Shown: positions 29,105-37,753 of the stretch, in pieces
Numbering within the stretch: position 1 is the stretch's first letter
How the letters are laid out: every line of letters starts with the position of its first letter
Assembly (NCBI GenBank): GCA_016756855.1
Contig: JAESPD010000009.1
Coordinates: 25,338-89,337, forward strand
Direction: 5' to 3'
Source of the DNA: a gamma proteobacterium endosymbiont of Lamellibrachia anaximandri
GTDB lineage: Bacteria > Pseudomonadota > Gammaproteobacteria > Chromatiales > Chromatiaceae
DNA length: 64,000 bases
The notes under the pieces: model-generated
The model's input: the letters and a program-made list of their open reading frames with translations, nothing else
Databases searched by the model: none
Told to the model about the DNA's origin: nothing
Position numbers and translations under genes: made by a program

Positions 29105-29914
29105 GTGGGCAAACGAAAATTCGATATTGAAGGCTTGATGGCGAAATTCATGGAGGGTGATGCAGGCGCGTTTGAAAGCCTCTATGAACGGTACAAGGGC
29201 AGGATCTATCGGTATGTCGCGCGACATTGCGGTACTGGTGAGCAGGGCAGGTTGCTCTACCGAAAGGTATGGGCGGGTTTTGTCGAAGCACGCTCCCGTG
29301 CTTCCTCTCCAAGACGTCTAAAGACCCAGCTCTACAAGATGTAGCATCGACAACTGCGCGGTTTCTGTCAGAAGAGTGGGGAAACAATGGCCCACCCAAT
29401 TGGTGATCTGGTCGATGGGGATGATGGCGTGCAGTGGGGAATACTGCTGGTCGATCTGGTGCGTACGTTGCCGTATCGCCAGCGGGAGTCGCTCCTATAT
29501 CGTTACGAAATAGGGCTGAGCTACGCGGCGATTGCGTCGGTGTTGGGAGAGTCTGGTTTCACCATTGAAGAGCGTATCTACTCAGCAGAACAGGAACTTG
29601 CGGTGCAGCTGGCTGCGGCGGGCTGTGCAGATACGACAAAAGATGCGCTGAAGTCTTACTACAGCGATACCCGTAGGGTGAAACCGCCTGTCACCTGGGA
29701 TGGGGATATTCTTCAGGCGTTACCCCAGTGGCTGGAAGAAAAAGCGCTGAAAGAGAAAAATGATGAGACCGGGGCACAACCTGGCCTCTTGGCGCGTGGT
29801 GTCAATGCGGCGGTTAGTGGATTAAGATTGGGAACCGGGGCATTTCAGAGAAGTTTCCGGCAGAGAGTGGGTCCAAGCCGTACGGATACGACCCTGCCTG
29901 TCACCAACCAATAG
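29105..29914 (+). pseudogene. Sigma-70-like protein, second copy, interrupted by one in-frame TAG
   Basis: The frame opens at a GTG (29105) aligned with the ATG of the first copy (MGKRKFDIEGLM against MSKRRFDVEALM). It reads 79 codons, meets TAG at 29342-29344, then continues in the same frame to 29914 with no other lesion. At the stop, copy one has TTG (ILHRQL) and copy two has TAG (M, stop, HRQL), a single T-to-A change. The rest is clearly conserved at protein level. The ribosome site has also decayed (gtggggtaaac). The downstream part has its own ATG (29387) behind a GGGGAAACA, so a region-4-only protein of 175 residues could still be made. A pseudogene is the simplest reading; readthrough is possible. 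Confidence 0.7.
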
Positions 29915-29998
29915 CTGCGGAGCTTGTCTGTTGCCAAAAATGTGACGAGCGCCGCCTGGCTGGTGTAGAATTCCCCGTTTTACCCAGCCGGATGAACC

Positions 29999-31097
29999 AT
30001 GCAAGATATCAACCCGATCACCAACAGGATCAACGACCTCAAGGGACGCACCCAGTCCCTGAGGGGGTATCTTTGACTACCCTGAGAAACAGGAACGTCT
30101 GACTGAGGTTCTGCGGGAACTCGAAGACCCGGCGATCTGGAATGACCCTGCGAAGGCGCAGACCCTGGGGCGCGAACGGGCGACGCTGGAAACCATCGTG
30201 CTTACCATCGATGAATTGGAAGGTGGCCTCGGTGATGCCGCCGACCTGCTCGAGATGGCTGTGGAGGAGGAGGACGAAGAGACGGTCTCCTCTGTGGCAG
30301 GGGATCTCGAATCTTACGAGCAGCAGATATCCTCACTGGAGTTCCGGCGCATGTTCTCCGGCGAGATGGATCCTTCCAACGCATTCCTTGATATCCAGGC
30401 TGGCTCCGGTGGCACAGAGGCCCAGGACTGGGCTGAGATGCTGCTGCGCATGTATCTGCGTTGGGGCGAGGCGCGGGGCTTCAAGACCGAATTAATGGAA
30501 GTTTCATCCGGTGAAGTGGCGGGGATCAAGTCGGCCACCATCAGGTTCGGCGGCGACTACGCCTTCGGCTGGCTGCGTACCGAGATTGGCGTACACCGGC
30601 TGGTGCGAAAATCCCCCTTTGATTCCGGCAATCGCCGTCATACTTCTTTTGCGGCGGTGTTTGTCTCCCCTGAGATCGACGACTCCATCGAGGTGGAGAT
30701 CAATCCGGCAGACTTGCGTATCGACGTCTATAGAGCCAGCGGCGCTGGGGGGCAGCACGTCAACCGCACCGAGTCGGCAGTGCGCATCACCCACAACCCC
30801 ACAGGTACGGTGGTGCAGTGTCAGAACGACCGCTCCCAGCACAAGAACAAAGATCATGCGATGAAGCAGCTGCGGGCCAAGCTCTACGAATTGGAGATCC
30901 AGAAACAGCGCGAAACTCAGGCGGCGGTGGAGGAGACCAAGTCCGATATCGGCTGGGGCAGTCAGATCCGTTCCTACGTGCTCGACCAGTCACGCATCAA
31001 GGATCTGCGAACAGGCGTGGAGACGGGCAATACCCAAGCGGTGCTTGACGGTGCGCTCGACCAGTTCATCGAGGCGAGCCTGAAAAGCGGGCTGTAA
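29999..31097 (+). CDS. prfB: Peptide chain release factor 2, with programmed +1 frameshift
   Basis: Starts at ATG 29999, reads 25 codons to an in-frame TGA at 30074-30076, then shifts +1 to continue at GAC (30075) to the stop at 31097, giving a 365-residue protein. RF2 identity is shown by the SPF tripeptide ([12 protein letters not shown], recognition of UGA/UAA) and the catalytic GGQ ([12 protein letters not shown]). The product terminates translation at UGA and UAA. It is followed by lysS after 96 bases, as in many gammaproteobacteria. Confidence 0.97.
30062..30077 (+). promoter_or_regulatory. prfB autoregulatory frameshift site
   Basis: AGGGGGTATCTTTGAC: an internal Shine-Dalgarno-like AGGGGG, then the slippery CTT and the poor-context UGA followed by C. 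This matches the classic E. coli prfB site in every key base. Low RF2 slows termination and lets the ribosome slip to +1. Confidence 0.95.
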
Positions 31098-31103
31098 TTT
31101 CTA

Positions 31104-31165
31104 AGCCACCAAAGACACAAAAATCCGCAGAACGAACCTTCCTATTCTTTGCGCCCTTGGTGGCT
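31104..31165. repeat. Palindrome in the prfB-lysS gap
   Basis: Arms of 18 bases, AGCCACCAAAGACACAAA (31104-31121) and TTTGCGCCCTTGGTGGCT (31148-31165), pair at 15 of 18 positions around a 26-base loop. The CACCAAAGACAC core resembles the CACGAAG arms of the element at 28672-28802. It fills most of the 96-base gap and could form a hairpin on the transcript; there is no T tract. Confidence 0.5.
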
Positions 31166-31193
31166 CCATTTATCAGGTTTTGAACAGAATAAA

Positions 31194-32690
31194 ATGAACG
31201 ATCAAGTACAGGACGAAAACAAGCTCATCGCCCAGCGGCGCGATAAGTTAAACCAGCTGCGTGAAGCCGGCAACGCCTTCCCCAACGATTTTCGGCGCGA
31301 CTGCATGAACGGCGAATTGCATGCGGAGTACGATGAAAAGCCGGATGAAGATTTGGAAGCCCTCGGGTTGCGGGTCTCCATTGCAGGACGCATGATGAGC
31401 CGCCGGGTAATGGGCAAGGCAAGCTTCGCTCATTTGCAGGATATGTCGGGCCGTATGCAGCTCTTCGTGCAGCGGGATTCACTGGAAGAGGGTGTCTACA
31501 ACACCCAGTTCAAGAAGTGGGATATCGGCGATATCATCGGCGCGGAAGGTGTGCTGTTCAAGACCCGCACCGGTGAACTGTCGGTCAAGGTGGACAGTGT
31601 TCGTCTGCTCACCAAGGCGCTGCGCCCATTACCGGAAAAGTTTCACGGTCTTTCGGACCAGGAACAGCGTTACCGCCAAAGGTACGTCGACCTGATCATG
31701 AACGAGGCAACCAGGAAGACATTCCGCACCCGTACCCAGGTAGTTCAGTTCATTCGCAACTATCTAAATAACAAGCAGTTCATGGAGGTGGAAACCCCCA
31801 TGATGCAGGTCATTCCCGGTGGCGCAACCGCGCGTCCCTTCACCACCAAGCATAACGCCTTGGATATGGATCTGTTCCTGCGTATCGCACCGGAACTCTA
31901 TCTCAAACGCTTGGTGGTGGGTGGATTTGAGCGGGTTTACGAGATCAACCGCAATTTTCGCAATGAGGGTCTCTCCAGTCGCCATAATCCTGAATTCACC
32001 ATGCTGGAGTTCTATGAGGCGTATGCAGATTTTAATGATCTGATGAATCTCACTGAGGATATGCTGCGCGCCATGTGTGAATCGGTGCTGGGTAAGACCA
32101 AGATCGACTATCAGGGAGAGTCCTACGATTTTGGTGCGCCGTTTCAGCGTATGTCCATTAAAGAGTCAATCCTCCACTTCAATCCAGATATCAGCGAAGC
32201 GGAGCTGGATGATCTGGAGAGCGCACGGGCAATCGCAAAGCGCCTGGAGATCCCCCTGAAAGAGATCTACGGTCTGGGCAAGGTGCAGATTGAAATCTTC
32301 GAGAAGACGGTTGAGCATCGTTTGATGAACCCGACGTTTATCACCGCATATCCTACAGAGGTTTCCCCCCTGGCCCGCCGCAACGATGAAAACCCTTTCG
32401 TCACCGACCGTTTCGAGTTTTTTGTCGGTGGCCGTGAGATCGCCAACGGTTTTTCGGAGCTCAATGATGCGGAGGATCAGGCAGAGCGTTTCCGCAAACA
32501 GGTTGCGGAGAAGGATGCGGGAGATGATGAAGCGATGCATTTTGACAATGACTATGTGCGTGCCCTCGAACACGGTATGCCGCCAACTGCCGGTGAGGGT
32601 ATCGGCATCGACCGGTTGGTGATGTTGCTCACCGATTCACCCTCCATCCGCGACGTTCTGTTATTCCCGCACATGCGGCCAGAGGTGTAA
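31194..32690 (+). CDS. lysS: Lysyl-tRNA synthetase (class II)
   Basis: 498 residues from the ATG at 31194 ([19 protein letters not shown]); an upstream ATG at 31149 adds 15 unrelated residues lying in the intergenic palindrome. An N-terminal OB anticodon-binding domain (about 60-150) precedes the class II core with motif 1 (MEVETPMMQ), motif 2 ([23 protein letters not shown]) and motif 3 ([12 protein letters not shown]). It charges tRNA-Lys. The PGGATARPF loop is standard. Confidence 0.97.
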   Translation: MNDQVQDENKLIAQRRDKLNQLREAGNAFPNDFRRDCMNGELHAEYDEKPDEDLEALGLRVSIAGRMMSRRVMGKASFAHLQDMSGRMQLFVQRDSLEEGVYNTQFKKWDIGDIIGAEGVLFKTRTGELSVKVDSVRLLTKALRPLPEKFHGLSDQEQRYRQRYVDLIMNEATRKTFRTRTQVVQFIRNYLNNKQFMEVETPMMQVIPGGATARPFTTKHNALDMDLFLRIAPELYLKRLVVGGFERVYEINRNFRNEGLSSRHNPEFTMLEFYEAYADFNDLMNLTEDMLRAMCESVLGKTKIDYQGESYDFGAPFQRMSIKESILHFNPDISEAELDDLESARAIAKRLEIPLKEIYGLGKVQIEIFEKTVEHRLMNPTFITAYPTEVSPLARRNDENPFVTDRFEFFVGGREIANGFSELNDAEDQAERFRKQVAEKDAGDDEAMHFDNDYVRALEHGMPPTAGEGIGIDRLVMLLTDSPSIRDVLLFPHMRPEV

Positions 32691-32778
32691 TCTCCTTCGA
32701 AATGCCCTTTCACGAAAGGCAGAGCCACTCAGTTTCGCTTCACCACTTCACAATTGGTTTGGCTGATCGCTCATGGTG

Positions 32779-33918
32779 TCAAAATACCACGGCGAGCTGG
32801 GCAGTGATGGTGTCGGTCGCCTCTCCGCTGCTCCCTTCGCCGGCGGCGTAATCCTCATCGCGGGCGTACTCGAAGGAGAGGACTGTATTCTTGTAGATCT
32901 CCACAGAGAGAGCGGCGAGATAACGATTCTCAGGTAATGCCAGCGCAAGGGCCTCTTGCGTTCCTTGCCAGGCAAAGGCAAAGATTGCCTCCTTGTCGGC
33001 AAGGGGGAAGACGTAGTTGGTTTCGACGTTAAATGCGACGGGTTTGGCGCCAGCGCCGTTAAAGGCAAGATCGGTACTGTTGAAGGCGCTTGATGCCGCA
33101 AGATACTCACCGATAAGGGTGAACGGGCCGCTGCTGGCCAGGGCGTGGACGCTGTAACCTGATACCTTGCCGGCCAGGTTAAGGGGATCGGCAATGGCAT
33201 CCTGCAGGCTATTCGAGTCGGCCAGGTTATTGATCCAGGAGAGGCCGATGTCGTAACCAAACACCGTCCCTTCTTCGCCCCGCGCCAGTCCCAGGTTGAA
33301 ACCGTACTGGCCGATGGATTCACCACCCCCGGCTTTTGTCTCTCCATTGAAGATAAAGGCTGAACTGTAGAAACCACCCGGGTTATAACCTGCCTGCAGG
33401 GCGGCCTCCCGGATCTCGCCGATCTCCAGGGTGAGCGGACCGGAGACCATTGCACTCTCGAAGTTTCCGAAGGGCAGAGTCATGCGGCCGACGGCAAGGG
33501 AGAGGGGAGACGCATCCTGGTTCTGCAGAGTGATGATCCCTTCGTCGATCTCGGGGGAATTGCTCCCACCCTCCTCATAAAGGATCAATACATGGGCATT
33601 GACCCAGGGTGTGACCTGAGCGTCGATCCCCAGTTCCACTGTGGCCAGGCTGATATCGCTATGGCTGCCATCCGGGCCGTCAGTGTAGCCCACTTCGATC
33701 TCCACCAGGCCGCTTAAGGTAATGTTTTTCGACCAGTCCGACTCTGTTGGCTTGGAACTATCAACCGTCCTGCGGCTCTTCTCCAGACGCTCGACCTTGT
33801 GTTTGAGATTCAGGATCTCCCGCCGCAGTTCGTCCTCATCAGCCAGGGGAGTGGATAGCGGCACGCCGGCACCAATCATCGTCGCCAGGAGACCGGCAAT
33901 CGTTCTCTCTCTGTTCAT
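32779..33918 (-). CDS. LbtU-family porin (siderophore or iron uptake porin)
   Basis: A 379-residue outer-membrane protein: a signal peptide (to about residue 26), a short coiled-coil (DELRREILNLKHKVERLEKS), then a beta-barrel rich in alternating aromatic and polar residues, ending in LAVVF with a terminal Phe as expected for barrel assembly. The coiled-coil plus barrel layout with GRMTLPFGNFES matches the LbtU family, named for the legiobactin importer of Legionella. A Fur-like palindrome lies about 130 bases upstream, which supports iron control. The substrate is not certain. Confidence 0.75.
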   Translation of the reverse strand: MNRERTIAGLLATMIGAGVPLSTPLADEDELRREILNLKHKVERLEKSRRTVDSSKPTESDWSKNITLSGLVEIEVGYTDGPDGSHSDISLATVELGIDAQVTPWVNAHVLILYEEGGSNSPEIDEGIITLQNQDASPLSLAVGRMTLPFGNFESAMVSGPLTLEIGEIREAALQAGYNPGGFYSSAFIFNGETKAGGGESIGQYGFNLGLARGEEGTVFGYDIGLSWINNLADSNSLQDAIADPLNLAGKVSGYSVHALASSGPFTLIGEYLAASSAFNSTDLAFNGAGAKPVAFNVETNYVFPLADKEAIFAFAWQGTQEALALALPENRYLAALSVEIYKNTVLSFEYARDEDYAAGEGSSGEATDTITAQLAVVF

Positions 33919-34004
33919 TACTTCCTCTCAGGATCGGCAACACGATACTGGCTGGCTGCCAGGACCTGGAGGTCCAGGTTGATTGGCTGAAAACACGCTA
34001 TTTC

Positions 34005-34022
34005 CTGCCGTTCAGACGGCAG
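34005..34022. other. Short hairpin in the leader of the LbtU-type porin gene
   Basis: CTGCCG and CGGCAG pair around TTCAGA, extended by A-T pairs at both ends. It lacks a T tract on the strand that would end the upstream permease transcript, so it may be a leader structure instead. No further evidence of a role. Confidence 0.3.
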
Positions 34023-34046
34023 AAATTGACTCAGGGTTGGTTGAGA

Positions 34047-34067
34047 TGCGAATGATAATGATTCGCA
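34047..34067. promoter_or_regulatory. Fur-box-like palindrome
   Basis: TGCGAAT and ATTCGCA are perfect inverted arms around GATAATG, giving a 21-base site resembling the Fur consensus GATAATGATAATCATTATC. It lies upstream of the LbtU-type porin on the minus strand, which fits iron repression. Confidence 0.6.
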
Positions 34068-34142
34068 CTTAGAGTGTCAACAGGTCAATCGGTAGGAAGC
34101 TTTCTTGTCGATGCGGAAATGAATCGCTGCAATATCGGGCAG

Positions 34143-35192
34143 TTATTTCTGCATGTTTCCCAAATATCGCCGCAGTGGTTTGATGGCAAATATCAGCAAC
34201 AGAGCGCCGCTGATGAGTGCAACCCATCCAGGCAGGCTTTCACCGCCCATATCGAGCTGAGCCATGATGTCGATGTCGAATATAGTGACGAGTTGGTCGG
34301 TTACTATACCCAGTAAAATGCTCGCCAGGCTGATGCCCGAAAGATAGGCCACTGTGGTCATTTTTCCCAGCTCTCTTGTTATCACGGCGATGGTGGCGAT
34401 ATTTGTTGCGGGCCCCGCCAGCAGGAAGACCAACACCGTGCCGGGGGAGATACCTGCGAGAAGCAGCCCAGCGGCAATGGGTGTGGAAGCGGTGGCGCAG
34501 ACATACATCGGCACCCCCACCAGCAGCATCAACAGTTTTGCGGATAGTCCGCTGCCCCATTCGGCCATCATCAGGGGTGGAACCAGTGTGGCTACCAAGG
34601 CCGCAAGAACCAGCCCCAGCCCCAGCCACAGCACCAAATCATCAAGAATATCATTGAAGGCGTAGCGTAGACCCTGCAAGCTCTTGTTGAGAGGATCCAG
34701 AGGGAAGTCCTTTGTCTCAGCCCCGCAGTCGTTTCCGCAACAGCTGCCTTCACTGCAAGCGACCGTCAAAGGGAGAGGCCTCTTCTGCTCCTTCATGGCT
34801 AAAAGTCCGGTAAACACCGCGCTCAGGACAGCGGCGATGGGGCGTACCACCGCCATGAAAGGACCGAGCAGGGCGTAGGAGACGGCGATAGAGTCAGGGC
34901 CTGTCTCTGGCGTGGCGATCATGAAGGAGAGAGTGACGCCTTTGGATGCACCTGCTCGTCGAATGCTCAGTGCAGCAGGCAACACGCCACAGGAGCAGAG
35001 AGGGAGCGGGGCGCCGATCAGGGCGGCCTTGATGACAGGCCAAAGACCCTCTCCGCCCAGCCACTGGTTGAGACGATCTTCCGGCAGCCAGGCTTTGATC
35101 AACCCGGCGGCAATCAGTCCCAACAGCAGCCAGGGGGCAGCATCCAGGTAGAGGTCAGCAAGGTTCGTCAGAAAGTCCATGGTGGATTGCAT
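34143..35192 (-). CDS. SO_0444-type Cu/Zn efflux permease (DUF318 / ArsP-like)
   Basis: A 349-residue permease with about ten hydrophobic segments in two halves. The motifs ALIGAPLPLCSCGVLPAALSI and GASKGVTLSFMIATPETG in the first half, and GVPMYVCATASTPIAAGLL in the second, are diagnostic of the family. A Cys-rich loop (CSEGSCCGNDCGAE, about residue 145) may bind metal. The start ATG (35190-35192) sits at the very edge of the hairpin repeat at 35192-35236; a second ATG four codons later is possible. Shares direction with czcCBA 11 kb away and was probably once its next gene. Confidence 0.85.
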   Translation of the reverse strand: MQSTMDFLTNLADLYLDAAPWLLLGLIAAGLIKAWLPEDRLNQWLGGEGLWPVIKAALIGAPLPLCSCGVLPAALSIRRAGASKGVTLSFMIATPETGPDSIAVSYALLGPFMAVVRPIAAVLSAVFTGLLAMKEQKRPLPLTVACSEGSCCGNDCGAETKDFPLDPLNKSLQGLRYAFNDILDDLVLWLGLGLVLAALVATLVPPLMMAEWGSGLSAKLLMLLVGVPMYVCATASTPIAAGLLLAGISPGTVLVFLLAGPATNIATIAVITRELGKMTTVAYLSGISLASILLGIVTDQLVTIFDIDIMAQLDMGGESLPGWVALISGALLLIFAIKPLRRYLGNMQK

Positions 35193-35236
35193 TTTGGGGG
35201 CAGAGTAAATTTTTTCCTCAACAATTTTTACTCTGA
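35192..35236. repeat. Left copy of island-bracketing inverted repeat
   Basis: Read on the plus strand, this contains TTTGGGGGCAGAGTAAA, the spacer TTTTTTCCTCAACAA and TTTTTACTCTGAT. The same 45 bases, with two or three differences, appear at 46356-46406 on the opposite strand. Each copy is itself an imperfect hairpin; the inner arm of this copy has decayed after CTCTGAT. Confidence 0.8.
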
Positions 35237-35305
35237 TAATCCTCTAGCCAACCTCCTCGCAGCCAGTTGTTAAACTGGCTGCTCCTATACGATGAGGAGA
35301 CTGAC

Positions 35306-35629
35306 ATGACACATTACTGCGGAATAGATTTACATTCAAACAATCACGTTGTGGTGATAATAGACGAAGGGGACAAACGAGTGTTTGAAAAACGGTTCAG
35401 CAACGATTTACCGCTGACACTGGAGGCGTTATCCCCTTACCGTAAAACCTTGCATGGTATAGCCGTGGAATCCACATTCAATTGGTATTGGCTGGTCGAT
35501 GGACTGCAAGAGCAGGGGTACGATCTCCGGTTGGTCAACACGGCGGCGGTCGCGCAGTACGATGGTTTGAAATACAGCGATGACCATCATGACGCCTTTC
35601 ACCTCGCACACCTCGGTATCTTGCCTTAA
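35306..35629 (+). pseudogene. IS110-family transposase, N-terminal fragment
   Basis: 107 residues beginning MTHYCGIDLHSNNH, with GIAVESTFNWYWLVDGL and KYSDDHHDAFHLAHLGILP: the DEDD domain of IS110 transposases, normally about 330-400 residues. A stop follows LGILP, so about two thirds are missing. A perfect 8 bp hairpin (AGCCAGTT / AACTGGCT, 35261-35280) lies upstream. Inactive remnant. Confidence 0.85.
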
Positions 35630-35691
35630 TGTTTACAGGGGAATATTTTTTAACTAGTATTTAGAGTATCAGTATTATTATATGTAAGAAG

Positions 35692-36383
35692 TCACTGCTG
35701 TCCCGTTAACGGGTGATTAAAGAGGCCTGATTCAACCGTGATTGATACAATGGGTTTGCCTATAACCTATTGAATCAACACAGAGAATAAGACCATGGTT
35801 CATTGTAATACGATCTTCTCACAAATACTAAAACTTGTGCCGAGACATGAATTCGAGACCTTGGCAAAACAGCATCATTCGGGTCGTTCTTTTCGGGTCG
35901 CATCCCGTTGGTGGCAATTTGTGACCCTCACCATGGGACAATTGGCAGGCCGAAACAGCTTGCGTGATATTGTGGACAATATCTCCGCACAGGTTCATCG
36001 CCTCTATCATTTGGGTAGTGCAAAACTTTCCCGCTCCAATCTGTCTCGCATTAATGAAGACAAACCTTATGCCCTGTATGAGGCCCTGTTTACTAAATTG
36101 TTGAGCCGTTGTCAGGGGACGGCTCCAGGTCATGGTTTTCGCTTCAAGAACCCGCTTTATTCGCTGGATGCTTCTACCATTGAGCTTTGTCTGTCCGTTT
36201 TTCCGTGGGCTGATTTCCGAACAGCCAAGGGTGCCATCAAACTCCATGTCGGGTTAAACCATGATGGTTATCTTCCTGAATTTGTCACGGTCACGGAAGG
36301 CAAGATCGGTGACGTTACTGTGTGACAAACAACCCTCCATCAATCAGATGGCTTTGCTATGAAAGTTAACGGGACAGCAGTGA
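35692..36383 (+). mobile_element. Deleted IS4-family element with perfect 19 bp inverted ends
   Basis: The left end TCACTGCTGTCCCGTTAAC (35692-35710) and the right end GTTAACGGGACAGCAGTGA (36365-36383) are perfect inverted repeats. Between them is a shortened transposase gene. The whole unit is 692 bases against about 1.4-1.5 kb for relatives, so the inner part was deleted while both ends were kept; it could be moved in trans. I see no clear target duplication. Confidence 0.85.
35795..36325 (+). pseudogene. IS4-family transposase, truncated
   Basis: 176 residues with FSQILKLVPRHEFETLAKQHH (N-terminal DUF4372-like domain), then GFRFKNPLYSLDASTIELCLSVFPWADFR, which includes the first catalytic Asp (SLDAST), and KLHVGLNHDGYLPEFVTVTEGKIGD. 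Reading stops shortly after; the region with the remaining acidic residues is deleted. Not expected to be active. Confidence 0.85.
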
Positions 36384-36531
36384 GTAAATGTACAGATTAC
36401 TGGGATCATAAATTCTGGGTCTGTAGGCTTTAGGGGTGCGTTGATAGCTCTTGGGGAAATACTTAAAATATTCAGATATTTATAGAGTGAAAATAGAAGA
36501 ATTAGAGCAATTTGGAAGGAGGTTTTTTATT

Positions 36532-37338
36532 ATGACTATTATTGAAGACGGTCTTGTCGACACAGTTATAAAGAGAATAAAGCATCAAGGGGAAAGTAAT
36601 TTTAGTGCAGAGGAACATAAGCTTTTTTATAGAATTGGTGAATGGCTGACAAACAGTGAGAAGGGTGTGGAGGGCGTTCCAGATGTATTCCAGGAAATCT
36701 GGAGAAATCATGGCGGTGAGATTATAAAAAAACAAACCGAAATCCATGAAAAATTAATAGAAAATGACAGCGCCGATAGTAAAAGTATTTCAGAAACAAT
36801 ACTGAGTAAAGGAAAGCACGCAGTATTAAAGGCAACGGAAGGATCGCTGGATATAAAGTTATTTATTGCGAAAGCAAAGATGGGGAAGGAGGTATATGAA
36901 TCAAGGGACACAATGGATGAAGTGCCGGAAGAAATAAACCGATTAATTGAGAAAATTGATCAGATCAAGGAAAGCAGACAAGAGGATAAAAAGATGGTCG
37001 ATCAGGAAGCCAGCAGTCAAGAGGATAAATGGATGGTCGATCAGGAAGCTAGTGGTCAAGAACCAGGGGAAGTGAACGAAATGGAAAAATTTAATAAAGT
37101 GGCTCGTATTTCGCTTATGGGGGGATTGATTGGTGCAATGACAACAAATCCCAGAAAAGCTTTGGATGATGAAATAGCAAAGGGAAATAAGGGAGGATGG
37201 AGAGCAATTCAGATTATTCCGTACAGAACAACAAATCTATTTATCGCTATTTTACAGTTTTTGGTGTTGGTTATTACTCTTGGTCTGTTTTCTTGGGGTG
37301 GGGGTTACCTCGTCCTATTTGATCGGGAAAAATCATAA
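36532..37338 (+). CDS. Hypothetical protein with tandem 13-residue repeat and C-terminal membrane segment
   Basis: 268 residues from the ATG at 36532, which follows GGAAGGAGG; an upstream ATG at 36451 lacks a ribosome site. The body is charged and helical. Around residue 150 a 13-residue unit (QEDKKMVDQEASS / QEDKWMVDQEASG) is repeated in tandem. The C-terminus has a hydrophobic helix (LFIAILQFLVLVITLGLFSWGGGYLVL). No family recognised. The base composition is AT-rich against the flanking genome, which suggests acquisition. The next genes are small membrane proteins on the same strand. Confidence 0.6.
   Translation: MTIIEDGLVDTVIKRIKHQGESNFSAEEHKLFYRIGEWLTNSEKGVEGVPDVFQEIWRNHGGEIIKKQTEIHEKLIENDSADSKSISETILSKGKHAVLKATEGSLDIKLFIAKAKMGKEVYESRDTMDEVPEEINRLIEKIDQIKESRQEDKKMVDQEASSQEDKWMVDQEASGQEPGEVNEMEKFNKVARISLMGGLIGAMTTNPRKALDDEIAKGNKGGWRAIQIIPYRTTNLFIAILQFLVLVITLGLFSWGGGYLVLFDREKS
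36979..37056 (+). repeat. Two tandem 39 bp units inside the hypothetical gene
   Basis: Units at 36979-37017 and 37018-37056 differ at a handful of positions and keep the reading frame (39 = 3 x 13). Confidence 0.85.
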
Positions 37339-37375
37339 AGGATTTCGAATAATTAGCCTGCGGGAGGGGTAGAAT

Positions 37376-37471
37376 ATGAGTATTGGTGGGATAGGTATAT
37401 TTCAGCTTTTGATCCCAGTGATTATTGCTGTACCAAATTTGAAGTGTGCAAGGGGTGGGGTATGGGAATAG
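37376..37471 (+). CDS. Possible 31-residue hydrophobic peptide
   Basis: ATG at 37376 behind a good ribosome site (GGGAGGGG). Encodes MSIGGIGIFQLLIPVIIAVPN and ten more residues, then TAG. The start resembles that of many small bacterial membrane proteins. It overlaps the start of the next gene, so it may be a short upstream cistron or the severed beginning of a longer protein. Confidence 0.35.
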   Translation: MSIGGIGIFQLLIPVIIAVPNLKCARGGVWE

Positions 37472-37692
37472 GAATAGGTAAATTGATAAGAATAGGTATT
37501 GTATTATTAATTTGGATTATCGTCGAAATAACGCAGAATGTTTTATATATATATATTTTACCGTGGCCATCACCCGGGTGGTATATCAAGGTGTTTACCG
37601 GGATAAACATACTTTATTTATTAATCCCGATGTTTTTCACGGTAATAGGTGTCGGTGTTTTTCAATGGGATCAGAAAAGGAATGACAATTAG
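37462..37692 (+). CDS. Small membrane protein
   Basis: 76 residues from ATG 37462, behind AGGGGTGGGG; an earlier in-frame ATG at 37444 is possible. Two hydrophobic segments (IRIGIVLLIWIIVEITQNVLYIYIL and INILYLLIPMFFTVIGVGVF) joined by a short Pro-rich loop. No family recognised. Low GC, like its neighbours in the island. Confidence 0.45.
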   Translation: MGIGIGKLIRIGIVLLIWIIVEITQNVLYIYILPWPSPGWYIKVFTGINILYLLIPMFFTVIGVGVFQWDQKRNDN

Positions 37693-37753
37693 AGACGGAA
37701 AACAATTGGCATCAATTACAGAATGTTCAGGAAATATTCTTGTGTGGGAACTC

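Larger units (their letters stand above)
27525..29930. repeat. Tandem gene duplication, period about 1354 bases
   Basis: The block 27525-28575 is repeated at 28880-29930. Matching landmarks are attgaggt before each gene, the shared atgagaagga, the two coding frames, and the common end (accaaccagtagctgcg / accaaccaatagctgcg). The leader regions are diverged but alignable with equal offsets from each start codon, so one event duplicated the gene with its promoter region. Confidence 0.8.

Noticed and set aside
30074..30076. prfB as a pseudogene because of the early TGA
   Set aside because: The stop sits in the exact context of the known programmed +1 frameshift.
35306..36325. Functional IS110 and IS4 transposases as the mover of the island
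   Set aside because: Both genes are truncated and neither end sequence matches the 45-base bracketing repeats.
37540..37560. ATATATAT run as a promoter or origin feature
   Set aside because: It lies within the reading frame of the small membrane protein in a generally AT-rich stretch, with no other signal.
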